A stretch of DNA of 64,000 bases from Noviherbaspirillum autotrophicum (GTDB lineage: Bacteria; Pseudomonadota; Gammaproteobacteria; Burkholderiales; Burkholderiaceae_D). Position numbers and translations under genes: made by a program. The stretch spans positions 186,001-250,000 of the forward strand of contig NZ_JWJG01000028.1 in assembly GCF_000818395.1 (NCBI RefSeq), read 5' to 3'. The notes under the pieces were generated by a model that was given only the letters and a program-made list of their open reading frames with translations, was not told the DNA's origin and searched no databases. This document shows positions 55,452 to 64,000 of this stretch, piece after piece (within the stretch, counting starts at the first letter, position 1; every line of letters begins with the position of its first letter).

Positions 55452-56102
55452 ATGGCGCAAGCCTTCAGCCGAAGCAGCATTCTTGCGATCAAGCTCCTTT
55501 TTATCGGGGCGCTTCTGCTCGTCGTCGCGGCCATCGCCACCGCGCGCTGGTACAGCGGGCCCGATGTCACGGTGGGCCAGCCAGTGACGCAGCCGATTCC
55601 ATTCAGCCACAAGCACCATGCCGGCGACGACGGCATCGACTGCCGCTACTGCCACACCTCGGTCGAGAAGTCGGCGTTCGCCGGCCTGCCCACGACGCAG
55701 ATCTGCCTGACCTGCCATTCGCAGCTGTATCGCGATTCGCCGCTGCTGGCGCCGCTGCATGCCAGCGCGCGCGACAACACGCCGATCCGGTGGAAGCGCG
55801 TGCACGACCTGCCGGATTTCGTCTACTTCGACCACAGCATCCATGTGAGCAAGGGCGTCGCATGCATCGAATGCCATGGGCGAGTCGACCAGATGCCGCT
55901 GACCTGGCGCGAAGCCTCGCTCGACATGCAATGGTGCCTGCAATGCCACCGCAACGCGCCGCAGCATATCCGGCCGCTGTCGGAAGTGTTTTCGATGGCC
56001 GACCGGCAGCCGCTGTCGCGGCAGGAGATCGCGCAACTCAGCAGGCTTTACCGCCTGCAAGACACGCGCCGCCTGACCGACTGTTCCACCTGCCATCGAT
56101 AG
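55452..56102 (+). CDS. actA: Alternative complex III pentahaem cytochrome c subunit
   Basis: A 216-residue membrane-anchored cytochrome of alternative complex III. One N-terminal TM (about 10-30) and five CxxCH sites: CRYCH, CLTCH, CIECH, CLQCH, CSTCH, the number expected of ActA. It carries electrons from the iron-sulfur subunit toward the mono-haem ActE and the oxidase. AAGGAAG precedes the ATG. First gene of actABCDEF. Confidence 0.93.
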   Translation: MAQAFSRSSILAIKLLFIGALLLVVAAIATARWYSGPDVTVGQPVTQPIPFSHKHHAGDDGIDCRYCHTSVEKSAFAGLPTTQICLTCHSQLYRDSPLLAPLHASARDNTPIRWKRVHDLPDFVYFDHSIHVSKGVACIECHGRVDQMPLTWREASLDMQWCLQCHRNAPQHIRPLSEVFSMADRQPLSRQEIAQLSRLYRLQDTRRLTDCSTCHR

Positions 56103-56124
56103 ACGGCTCCGACCGCCCACGACA

Positions 56125-58974
56125 ATGACGCACCGCCCGCCCATTCCCATCGTTCCCGCCGACGAGCCGCAGAGTGCCGAGCGGCGCGTCTTCCTGAAGC
56201 TGATGGCCGCATCCATGGCGCTGGCCGGCGCGGGCTGCAGCGGGCCGCCGCAGGAGGCGATCCTGCCCTATGTCGACATGCCGGAGAACCTGGTGCCCGG
56301 CAAGCCGTTGTATTACGCCACGGCCTTCATGCATCGCGGCTATGCGCAGGGAGTGCTGGTGGAAAGCAACATGGGACGGCCGACCAAGGTGGAGGGCAAC
56401 CCGAACCATCCGGCCAGCCTCGGCGCCACCGGCGTGTTTGCCCAGGCGTCGGTGCTGCAGCTGTGGGACCCGGATCGGTCGCAGGCGGTGCGCCGGGCTG
56501 GCGCGCTGTCGACCTGGGATGCATTCCGGGCCGCCTTGTCGCAGCAGCGCGCCGCATGGGAAGCCGGTGGCGGCGCCGGCCTGCGCATCCTGGCCGGGAC
56601 GGTGACTTCGCCGACGCTCGCCGGCCAGATGGCGGCGCTGCTGCAGCGCTATCCGAATGCGCGCTGGCACAACTACGATCCGCTGCATGACGACGCCGCC
56701 GCGGAAGCGGCGAAACTGGCCTTCGGGCGTGCCGCCGACATGCTGTACCGCTTCGACCGCGCCGCCGTCGTGCTGGGCGTCGACGCCGACGTGTTTGGCG
56801 ACTGGCCCGGCCATCTGCGTTATGCGCGCGATTTCACGCAGGGACGGCGCTCCGGCGCGCCGCAGTTCGACAAGCGCCTGTACGCGCTGGAAGCCAGCCC
56901 CGGATTGCTCGGCGCAATGGCCGACAATCGCCTGGCCCTGCCGCCGCATGACATCGAACGCAGCTTGTGGCGCATCGCCGCGCGCCTGGGCTTGCCGGGG
57001 CTGCCGGTGGACGTGCCGCGCGCCGCGAGCGATCGCGCCGAAAAATGGGAAACGGTGCTGGCCAGCCGGCTGGCGGCGCAGCGCGGCCGCTCCCTGATCG
57101 TGGCCGGCGGCGCCATGTCGCCTCGCACCCGTGCGCTGGTGCATCTGATGAACGCCCATCTCGGCAACCTCGGCAAGACGGTGATTCCGATCGCGCCGGT
57201 GGAAGCGGGGCCGCTCGACCATGCGCAGTCGATAGCCGCGCTGACCGACGACATGCGCGCCGGCGCCGTCAGCGCGCTGGTCATCCTCGGCGGCAATCCG
57301 GTGTACGACGCGCCGGCCGACATCGGTTTTGAACAGGCCTTGCGCAAGGTGCCGTTCAGCGTGCATCACGGCCTGTACCGCGACGAAACCGCGCATGCAT
57401 CGTCCTGGCACCTGCCCGCCGCGCACGGCTACGAAGCGTGGAGCGACGGGCGCGCATTCGATGGCAGCGCCTCGATCGTGCAGCCGGTGATCGCACCCCT
57501 GTACGGCGGGCGCTCGGCGCATGAAGTGCTGGCCATGCTGGCCGGCGACGCCGAGCGCTCCGGACATGCGCTGGTGCGCGACTACTGGCGGGCCAAGTCC
57601 GGGACAGGGGATTTCGAGCGGTTCTGGCAGGATGCGCTGCGCCAGGGCGTGATCGGCGTCAGCGCGGGCAGCCCCTTGACGCTGCGGCCGGTGCGTTCCG
57701 TGCCGCCGCCGGAGTTCGACGGGCCGGCGCTGCGGGCATTGTTCGTAGCCGACGCGTCGACCGGTGCCGGCGAATATGCCAACAACGCCTGGCTGCAGGA
57801 GTTGCCAAGGCCATTCAGCACGCTTACCTGGGACAACGCCGCCATGATCAGTGAACGCACCGCGCAGGCATTGGGGGTGCAAAGCGGCGACGTGTTGCGA
57901 TTGTCGCTTGCCGATCATCCGCTGGTGACGGTCGACGCTCCCGCCTGGGTGTGGCGCGGGCATGCCGACGGCGTCGTCACGCTGCCCCTCGGCTATGGGC
58001 GGCGCGCCGCCGGCCACGTGGGCAACCGCGTCGGCTTCGACGCTTATCGGCTGCGGATGTTGCGCGGGCCGCATGCGCTGAAGGTGGAACGGACCGGGCG
58101 GCGCATCGCCTTCGCCACCACCCAGAATCACCAGCAGATGGAAGGGCGCGATATCGTGCGCATGGCGACGCTGGACGAATTCCGCCGCAACCCGCATTTC
58201 GCCACCGACGAAAGGCGCGAACGCACCCCGCAGGAATCGCTCTATCCGCCATGGGAGTACAAGGATTACAAGTGGGGCATGGCGATCGACCTGAACGCCT
58301 GCATCGGCTGCCGTGCGTGCACCATCGCCTGCCAGGCGGAGAACAACATCCCGGTGGTCGGCCGGGAGCAGGTCATGCGCGGGCGAGAGATGCACTGGAT
58401 CCGGGTCGACCGCTACGACACCGGCACCAGCGCCCACCCGCGCAGCGTCTTCCAGCCGGTGCCATGCATGCATTGCGAGACGGCGCCGTGCGAGCTGGTG
58501 TGCCCGGTGGAAGCTGCGGTGCATGACAGCGAAGGGCTCAACGTGCAGGTGTACAACCGCTGCGTCGGAACGCGCTTTTGCTCCAACAACTGCCCGTACA
58601 AGGTGCGCCGCTTCAACTTTCTACAGTACACCGGCACCGCGCTCGACCGCGCGCCGCCGGCCTACAACCCGGAAGTGACTGTGCGGCGCAGCGGCGTGAT
58701 GGAGAAATGCACCTACTGCGTGCAACGCATCACGCGCGCGCGCATCGAAGCAGAAAAGCTCGGTCGCCGGCTGCAGGACGGGGAAGTCGTCACGGCCTGC
58801 CAGGCGGCATGCCCGACCGAGGCGATCGTGTTTGGCGACCTGAACGATCCCGGTAGCAAGGTCAACCGGGCCAAGGCATCGGCGCTGGATTACAGCCTGC
58901 TGGCGGAATTGAACACACGCCCGCGCACCACGTATGCGGCGCTGGTGCTGAATCCGGACGATGAGCTGACATGA
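56125..58974 (+). CDS. actB: Alternative complex III molybdopterin-like/iron-sulfur subunit
   Basis: A 949-residue fusion subunit. Tat-type signal with lipobox ([20 protein letters not shown]), a molybdopterin-oxidoreductase-like body (to about 700) that in known ActB lacks the cofactor, and a C-terminal ferredoxin part (from about 710) with cluster motifs [35 protein letters not shown] and CTYCVQRI followed by CQAACP. These give four iron-sulfur clusters (three 4Fe-4S and one 3Fe-4S in known ActB). It takes electrons from quinol via the membrane NrfD-like subunits. 22 bp after actA. Confidence 0.93.
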   Translation: MTHRPPIPIVPADEPQSAERRVFLKLMAASMALAGAGCSGPPQEAILPYVDMPENLVPGKPLYYATAFMHRGYAQGVLVESNMGRPTKVEGNPNHPASLGATGVFAQASVLQLWDPDRSQAVRRAGALSTWDAFRAALSQQRAAWEAGGGAGLRILAGTVTSPTLAGQMAALLQRYPNARWHNYDPLHDDAAAEAAKLAFGRAADMLYRFDRAAVVLGVDADVFGDWPGHLRYARDFTQGRRSGAPQFDKRLYALEASPGLLGAMADNRLALPPHDIERSLWRIAARLGLPGLPVDVPRAASDRAEKWETVLASRLAAQRGRSLIVAGGAMSPRTRALVHLMNAHLGNLGKTVIPIAPVEAGPLDHAQSIAALTDDMRAGAVSALVILGGNPVYDAPADIGFEQALRKVPFSVHHGLYRDETAHASSWHLPAAHGYEAWSDGRAFDGSASIVQPVIAPLYGGRSAHEVLAMLAGDAERSGHALVRDYWRAKSGTGDFERFWQDALRQGVIGVSAGSPLTLRPVRSVPPPEFDGPALRALFVADASTGAGEYANNAWLQELPRPFSTLTWDNAAMISERTAQALGVQSGDVLRLSLADHPLVTVDAPAWVWRGHADGVVTLPLGYGRRAAGHVGNRVGFDAYRLRMLRGPHALKVERTGRRIAFATTQNHQQMEGRDIVRMATLDEFRRNPHFATDERRERTPQESLYPPWEYKDYKWGMAIDLNACIGCRACTIACQAENNIPVVGREQVMRGREMHWIRVDRYDTGTSAHPRSVFQPVPCMHCETAPCELVCPVEAAVHDSEGLNVQVYNRCVGTRFCSNNCPYKVRRFNFLQYTGTALDRAPPAYNPEVTVRRSGVMEKCTYCVQRITRARIEAEKLGRRLQDGEVVTACQAACPTEAIVFGDLNDPGSKVNRAKASALDYSLLAELNTRPRTTYAALVLNPDDELT

Positions 58975-59017
58975 CGTTTCCTTTCTCACGCAGACGAAGA
59001 GAACACCGGCCACGGAC

Positions 59018-60399
<1,382 letters not shown>

Positions 60400-60403
<4 letters not shown>

Positions 60404-60924
60404 GCTACGGACTGATCGCCGAATTCTCCACCGGCGACGCCTTGCTGGAGGCGGCGCGGCGCGCACGCGCGGAAGGCTACCGCGAGCTGGAGGCGTATGC
60501 GCCGTATGCGGTCGAAGGAATCGCCGAGGCGGTCGGCTTCAGGCGCAATCGGGTGCCCTTGATGACGCTGCTCGGCGGCGTCGCCGGCGGCGCGGGCGGC
60601 TATTTCCTGCAATGGTATTCGGCCGTGATCGACTTTCCGATCAATGTCGGCGGCCGCCCGCTGCACAGCTGGCCGTCGTTCATCGTGCCGACCTTCGAAC
60701 TGACCATCCTGGGCGCGGCGCTGGCGGCGGTGTTCGGCATGCTGGCGGCAAACGGCCTGCCGCGACTGCGCCATCCGGTGTTCAATGCACCTGATTTCGG
60801 ACAGGCCACGCGCAACCGCTTCTTCCTGTGCCTGCCGGCGCACGACCCGCACTTTGACGCCGGGCGCAGCAAGGCATTCCTGCAGGGGCTCGAGCCGCTG
60901 TCGGTGTCGGAGGTGCCGCTATGA
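60400..60924 (+). CDS. actD: Alternative complex III subunit D (DUF3341)
   Basis: A 174-residue membrane protein with two helices (about 52-72 and 95-118) between soluble ends. [38 protein letters not shown] is the DUF3341 opening. Structural subunit. Start and stop overlap actC and actE by 4 bp each. Confidence 0.9.
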
Positions 60925-61565
60925 GATACGGCCTGGTCCTGGCGCGCGCCTGCTGGCTGGCGGCCGGCCTCGGCGCTTGCCTGGGCGGATGCGAGAAGGG
61001 CAAGCAGGATATGTACGACCAGCCGCGCTACAAGCCGTTCGCGCGCAGCGAGTTGTTCGCCGACGGCAGTTCGTCGCGCCCGCTGCCCCAGGGCAGCGCA
61101 CCCTATTCGAACGGGCCGTTTGCCGGCACGTCGAGCGGGCGCATCGGCACTGGCGACGTCGCAGACAACGCGGCCGCAGCGAGCGCCACGACCAATCCGT
61201 ATCCGGTCACCATGCAGCTGCTGCGGCGCGGCCAGGAGCGTTACGAAATCTATTGCATGCCATGCCACAGTCCCGCCGGCGACGGTGACGGGCTGGTGGC
61301 GCGGCGCGGCTTCCCGCATCCGCCGTCCTACCACACCGAGCGCCTGCGGCAGGTGCCGGACCGGCATATCTTCGACGTGATCAGCAATGGCTACGGCATC
61401 ATGTATTCGTATGCGGACCGCGTTGCGCCGCCCGACCGATGGGCGATCGTCGCCTATATCCGCGCGCTGCAGCTGAGCCAGAATGCCAACGCCAAAAGCC
61501 TCCCGCCGGAGCTGCGGAAGCGGCTGGCGGAACACGCCGGCAGCACTTCGGGAGGAGCGCAATGA
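60921..61565 (+). CDS. actE: Alternative complex III monohaem cytochrome c subunit
   Basis: A 214-residue lipoprotein: lipobox LGGC, an early Asp/Arg/Pro-rich segment (MYDQPRYKPFARSELFADG) typical of ActE, and one haem site CMPCH with axial Met probably in YGIMYSYADRV. It should hand electrons to the oxidase or a soluble cytochrome. Overlaps both neighbours by 4 bp. Confidence 0.92.
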   Translation: MRYGLVLARACWLAAGLGACLGGCEKGKQDMYDQPRYKPFARSELFADGSSSRPLPQGSAPYSNGPFAGTSSGRIGTGDVADNAAAASATTNPYPVTMQLLRRGQERYEIYCMPCHSPAGDGDGLVARRGFPHPPSYHTERLRQVPDRHIFDVISNGYGIMYSYADRVAPPDRWAIVAYIRALQLSQNANAKSLPPELRKRLAEHAGSTSGGAQ

Positions 61566-62641
61566 ACCGGCGCGCCGTCAGGCTGGGCCTGCTCGCGCTG
61601 CTGGCGCTGGCCTGCGTCGTGGCGTGGCGGGTGGCCGGCACGGCTTTCCTCGCGGCCTATCTCGCCGCCTGGTGGTTCTGCTGCGGGCTGGTGATGGGCG
61701 GGCTGGCCAACGTCTGGGTGCACAACCTGTCGGGCGGCCAGTGGGGCGAGGCGATCCGGGCATCGTCGCTCGACCTGGCGCGCACGATGTGGCTGCTGGC
61801 ACTGCTGTTCCTGCCGCTGTTGCTCGGCATGCGCGACCTGTTCCCGTGGGCGCCGCAGGCCGCGCTCGGCGCAGGGCGCTGGGCCGGCGAGCTCAAGACC
61901 GGCAGCGCCGGCTTCAAGAGCCTGTGGCTGACGCCGTGGTTTTTTGCTCTGCGCAGCCTGTGCTACCTCGGCATCTGGACGCTGCTGGCGGTCCTGAGCC
62001 GGCGACCGGCGCTGCAGCGCGCGGCGCGCTTTTCGGCCGTCGCGCTGATCGTGTACGCCCTCACGGTCGGGCTGGCCGCCGTCGACTGGATCATGTCGCT
62101 CATGCCGCTCTGGTATTCCAGTTCGTTCGGCCTGCTGGCCGGCACCGGGCAGATGTTGGCCGGGATGGCGCTGGCAGTGCTGCTGGCGGCACGGCGCGGC
62201 GACCAGCCGCCCATGGTCTTCCGCGATCTCGGCAACCTGTTGCTGATGTACGTGATGACCTGGGCCTACCTTGCCTTCACCCAGTTCCTGATCATTTGGT
62301 CGGAAAACCTGCCGCATGAAATCGCGTGGTATCTGGCGCGACGCGACGGCGGCTGGCAGGCGGTCGCTTGGCTGCTGGCGCTGTTCCATTTCTTTGCGCC
62401 GCTGCTGATCCTGTTGTCGCGCAACGCCAAGGAAGCGCCGCGCATGCTCGGCTGGCTGGCCGCCGGCCTGCTCGCGTTCCACCTGCTCGACGTCTGGTGG
62501 ATGACGCTGCCGTCGCTGCCGGTCGCATGGGCGCAATGGCTGTGGACGGTGCCGCTGGCCTGCGCCGCGCTGGGCGCCGCAGCCTGGGCGGCGTTCGGCG
62601 GGACGCCGTTGGTGCGACGGGAGGAGGTCAGCCATGGCTGA
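61562..62641 (+). CDS. actF: Alternative complex III second NrfD-like membrane subunit
   Basis: A 359-residue protein with about ten helices (NVWVHNLSGGQWGEAIRA, TWAYLAFTQFLIIWSENLPHEIAWY). ActF pairs with ActC in the membrane core. It is slightly shorter than typical ActF (about 400). Overlaps actE by 4 bp and the next gene by 8 bp. Confidence 0.88.
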   Translation: MNRRAVRLGLLALLALACVVAWRVAGTAFLAAYLAAWWFCCGLVMGGLANVWVHNLSGGQWGEAIRASSLDLARTMWLLALLFLPLLLGMRDLFPWAPQAALGAGRWAGELKTGSAGFKSLWLTPWFFALRSLCYLGIWTLLAVLSRRPALQRAARFSAVALIVYALTVGLAAVDWIMSLMPLWYSSSFGLLAGTGQMLAGMALAVLLAARRGDQPPMVFRDLGNLLLMYVMTWAYLAFTQFLIIWSENLPHEIAWYLARRDGGWQAVAWLLALFHFFAPLLILLSRNAKEAPRMLGWLAAGLLAFHLLDVWWMTLPSLPVAWAQWLWTVPLACAALGAAAWAAFGGTPLVRREEVSHG

Positions 62642-62996
62642 GCCGACACAACACCAGCCGGCCGGCATCAGCGTTCGCGGCGTGGTCTGGGGCGGCGTGG
62701 CGATCGTCACGGCGATCCTGCTGGGGGCAGCCGCTTCGTACCTCCTGTGGCGGCAGTGGAGTGCGCCGGACAGCGGACCGAATGCCGGGCGGCTGCCGCA
62801 GGTCGCGGCGCCGGTTCTGCAAGCTGCGCCACAGGACGACAGGGTGCGGTATTTCGCTGAAAAGCGCCGGCTGCTCGATTCCTGGGAGTGGATAGACCGC
62901 GAAAACGGCGTCGCGCGCATCCCGGTGCAGGAAGCGATGCAGATCATGGCGGCGCGCGGCGGCAACACGGCGCCGGCCGGAAAGGAGCGGCGATGA
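62634..62996 (+). CDS. Small membrane protein of the act/oxidase locus
   Basis: A 120-residue protein with one TM (about 20-40, WGGVAIVTAILLGAAASYLLW) and a C-terminal periplasmic segment RYFAEKRRLLDSWEWIDRENGVARIPVQEAMQIM. A W-x-D/D-x-G-x-x-R-I-P-x-x-x-A-M pattern like this is common in small proteins located between complex III and oxidase genes. It may be an assembly factor or small subunit. Overlaps actF and the SCO gene. Confidence 0.7.
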   Translation: MAEPTQHQPAGISVRGVVWGGVAIVTAILLGAAASYLLWRQWSAPDSGPNAGRLPQVAAPVLQAAPQDDRVRYFAEKRRLLDSWEWIDRENGVARIPVQEAMQIMAARGGNTAPAGKERR

Positions 62997-63781
62997 CGCG
63001 CCTGCTGCTGGTTCTCTGCCTGTTGTCGGCCGCCCCGCAGTGCGCCTGGTCGCAGCCGCTCGCCTATCCCGCGCCGCCGCAGGCGCAGTTTCGCCAGCAG
63101 CTCGACGCACGCCTGCCGTTGGCGGCCGCGTTCACCGACGACAGCGGACGGCGCGCGCGTCTCGGCGATTTCTTCGGCACGCAGCCGGTGGTGCTGATGC
63201 TCGGCTACTACCATTGCCCGAACCTGTGCAGCACGCTGATGGATGGCGTGCTCGAAACCCTGGCCGGCGTCGGGCTGCCGCCGCGCGCCTACCGGGTGCT
63301 GGGCGTGAGCATCGATCCGACGGAAAGCGCAGCCAGCGCCGCACGCAAGAAGGCGTCCTATGGAGCGCTGGTGGCACATGCCGGCGGCGAGCTGCACCTG
63401 CTGACCGGTGCCGCACCGCAGATACAAGCCCTGGCGCGCAGCGCCGGCTTCGAGTACAGCTACGATGCGGCATCGCGCCAGTATGCGCACCCGGCCGGTT
63501 TTCTGGTCGCCACACCCGATGGGCGCATATCGCATTACTTCATGGGCGTGCGTTTCGACCCGCGCGATGTGCGCCTGGCGCTGGTGGATGCGGCGGCGGG
63601 GCGCATCGGTTCGCCGGTCGACCGCCTCCTGCTGATGTGCTCGCACTACGATCCGGCAACCGGACGCTACAGCGCGGCGGCCATGACGCTGGTGCGCGCC
63701 GCGTGCCTGGCGCTGCTGGCTGCGCTCGTCCTGTGGATGTGGCGCGTACGCAAGAGTGGCAGGCGGAGGGCCGAGGCATGA
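62993..63781 (+). CDS. SCO1/SenC-family copper chaperone for cytochrome oxidase
   Basis: A 262-residue periplasmic protein with a signal peptide (LLVLCLLSAAPQCAWS), a thioredoxin fold with the copper-binding CPNLC motif in YYHCPNLCSTLMDGVL and a His ligand in YAHPAGFLV, and a C-terminal TM (LVRAACLALLAALVLWMW). It delivers copper to the CuA site of subunit II, encoded next. AAGGAG lies 6 nt before ATG 62993. 4-bp overlaps with both neighbours. Confidence 0.92.
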   Translation: MTRLLLVLCLLSAAPQCAWSQPLAYPAPPQAQFRQQLDARLPLAAAFTDDSGRRARLGDFFGTQPVVLMLGYYHCPNLCSTLMDGVLETLAGVGLPPRAYRVLGVSIDPTESAASAARKKASYGALVAHAGGELHLLTGAAPQIQALARSAGFEYSYDAASRQYAHPAGFLVATPDGRISHYFMGVRFDPRDVRLALVDAAAGRIGSPVDRLLLMCSHYDPATGRYSAAAMTLVRAACLALLAALVLWMWRVRKSGRRRAEA

Positions 63782-64000
63782 ACGGTGCCTTCCATCTGCT
63801 ACCGCCGAGCGCGTCGGACGCCGCCGGGCGCTACGACACCCTGATGCTGGTGGAATTCCTCGTGACCGGCTTTGTCGCGCTCGGGGTCGCCTTCATGATC
63901 GTCTACTTTTCAGTGCGCTATCGCCGCGATTCGGATGCGGATCGCAGCGCCGCCCCGGCTGGTGGACGCAAGCTTGAAATCGCATGGATCGCGATCCCGC
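63778..64000 (+). CDS. coxB: Cytochrome c oxidase subunit II (3' end outside window)
   Basis: Only the first 74 residues are in the window. First TM MLVEFLVTGFVALGVAFMIVYF, then the start of the conserved KLEIAWIAIP segment before the second TM. The copper ligands lie beyond the end. ATGA overlap with the SCO gene. It shows that an aa3/caa3-type haem-copper oxidase operon continues to the right, coupled to alternative complex III. Confidence 0.9.
   Translation, partial: MNGAFHLLPPSASDAAGRYDTLMLVEFLVTGFVALGVAFMIVYFSVRYRRDSDADRSAAPAGGRKLEIAWIAIP

Noticed and set aside
56038-58524. 828-residue minus-strand ORF
   Set aside because: Antisense to actB, which has clear cluster motifs; the ORF is a GC-rich shadow.
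61454-63646. 730-residue minus-strand ORF
   Set aside because: Antisense to actF and SCO; Arg/Gln/His-rich with no domain.

Overview
The window looks like one stretch of a high-GC betaproteobacterial chromosome, most likely Burkholderiales and plausibly an Oxalobacteraceae relative. That placement is an inference from gene content (AcnB, TamA/TamB, a DUF2844/DUF3443 pair, QseBC-like systems, a UraA/Upp pair) and base composition; no rRNA gene is present to confirm it. I see no tRNA, rRNA, insertion sequence, prophage or CRISPR array. Both edges cut genes: a hybrid sensor kinase on the left and cytochrome oxidase subunit II (coxB) on the right.

Layout. 0-8.5 kb: hybrid histidine kinase, periplasmic amino-acid-type binding protein, a divergent FtsH-like protease with a palindrome in front of it, and a PAS-GGDEF-EAL c-di-GMP enzyme. 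8.6-12.1 kb: QseB/QseC-like pair followed by a Do/DegQ-type periplasmic protease. 12.2-20.9 kb: small ORF, cytochrome P450, stand-alone dnaK, Tat lipoprotein of the YSC84/SYLF family, isochorismatase fusion, selD with a SenB-type selenosugar synthase, MarR regulator. 21-27.4 kb: exported protein, DUF3443/DUF2844 pair, uracil permease and uracil phosphoribosyltransferase, SDR dehydrogenase, TlpA-like thioredoxin. 27.4-33.4 kb: a translationally coupled DUF2760-Hsp70-Hsp70 operon and a small AT-hook protein. 33.5-36.4 kb: acnB. 36.4-42 kb: small exported and membrane proteins, an M48-like protein that has lost its zinc ligands, a second QseB/QseC-like pair and a candidate small RNA. 42-46 kb: two tandem paralogous cation/proton antiporters and a YbdK-type ligase. 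46-52 kb: TamB/TamA. 52-64 kb: Rieske protein, cytochrome c, Met-rich Spy-like protein, PRC-barrel protein, then an alternative complex III operon (actABCDEF) running into SCO and coxB.

How parts fit together. The two QseBC-like systems share architecture (Asp51 in both regulators, His226 in both kinases). Four sites of the form TTTAAG-N5-YYTAAG, each followed exactly 10 nt later by a hexamer ending in AT, lie in front of the DegQ gene, a 56-residue protein gene, the region between the M48-like gene and the second regulator, and a ~143-nt transcript that ends in a very strong terminator. This looks like a small local regulon for envelope functions. The right end encodes a branch of the respiratory chain in which quinol is oxidised by alternative complex III and electrons pass to a haem-copper oxidase assembled with SCO. 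The least expected features are the QseB-type regulon with its candidate small RNA, the senB-selD pair without senA, the Hsp70/DUF2760 operon, and the M48 pseudoenzyme.
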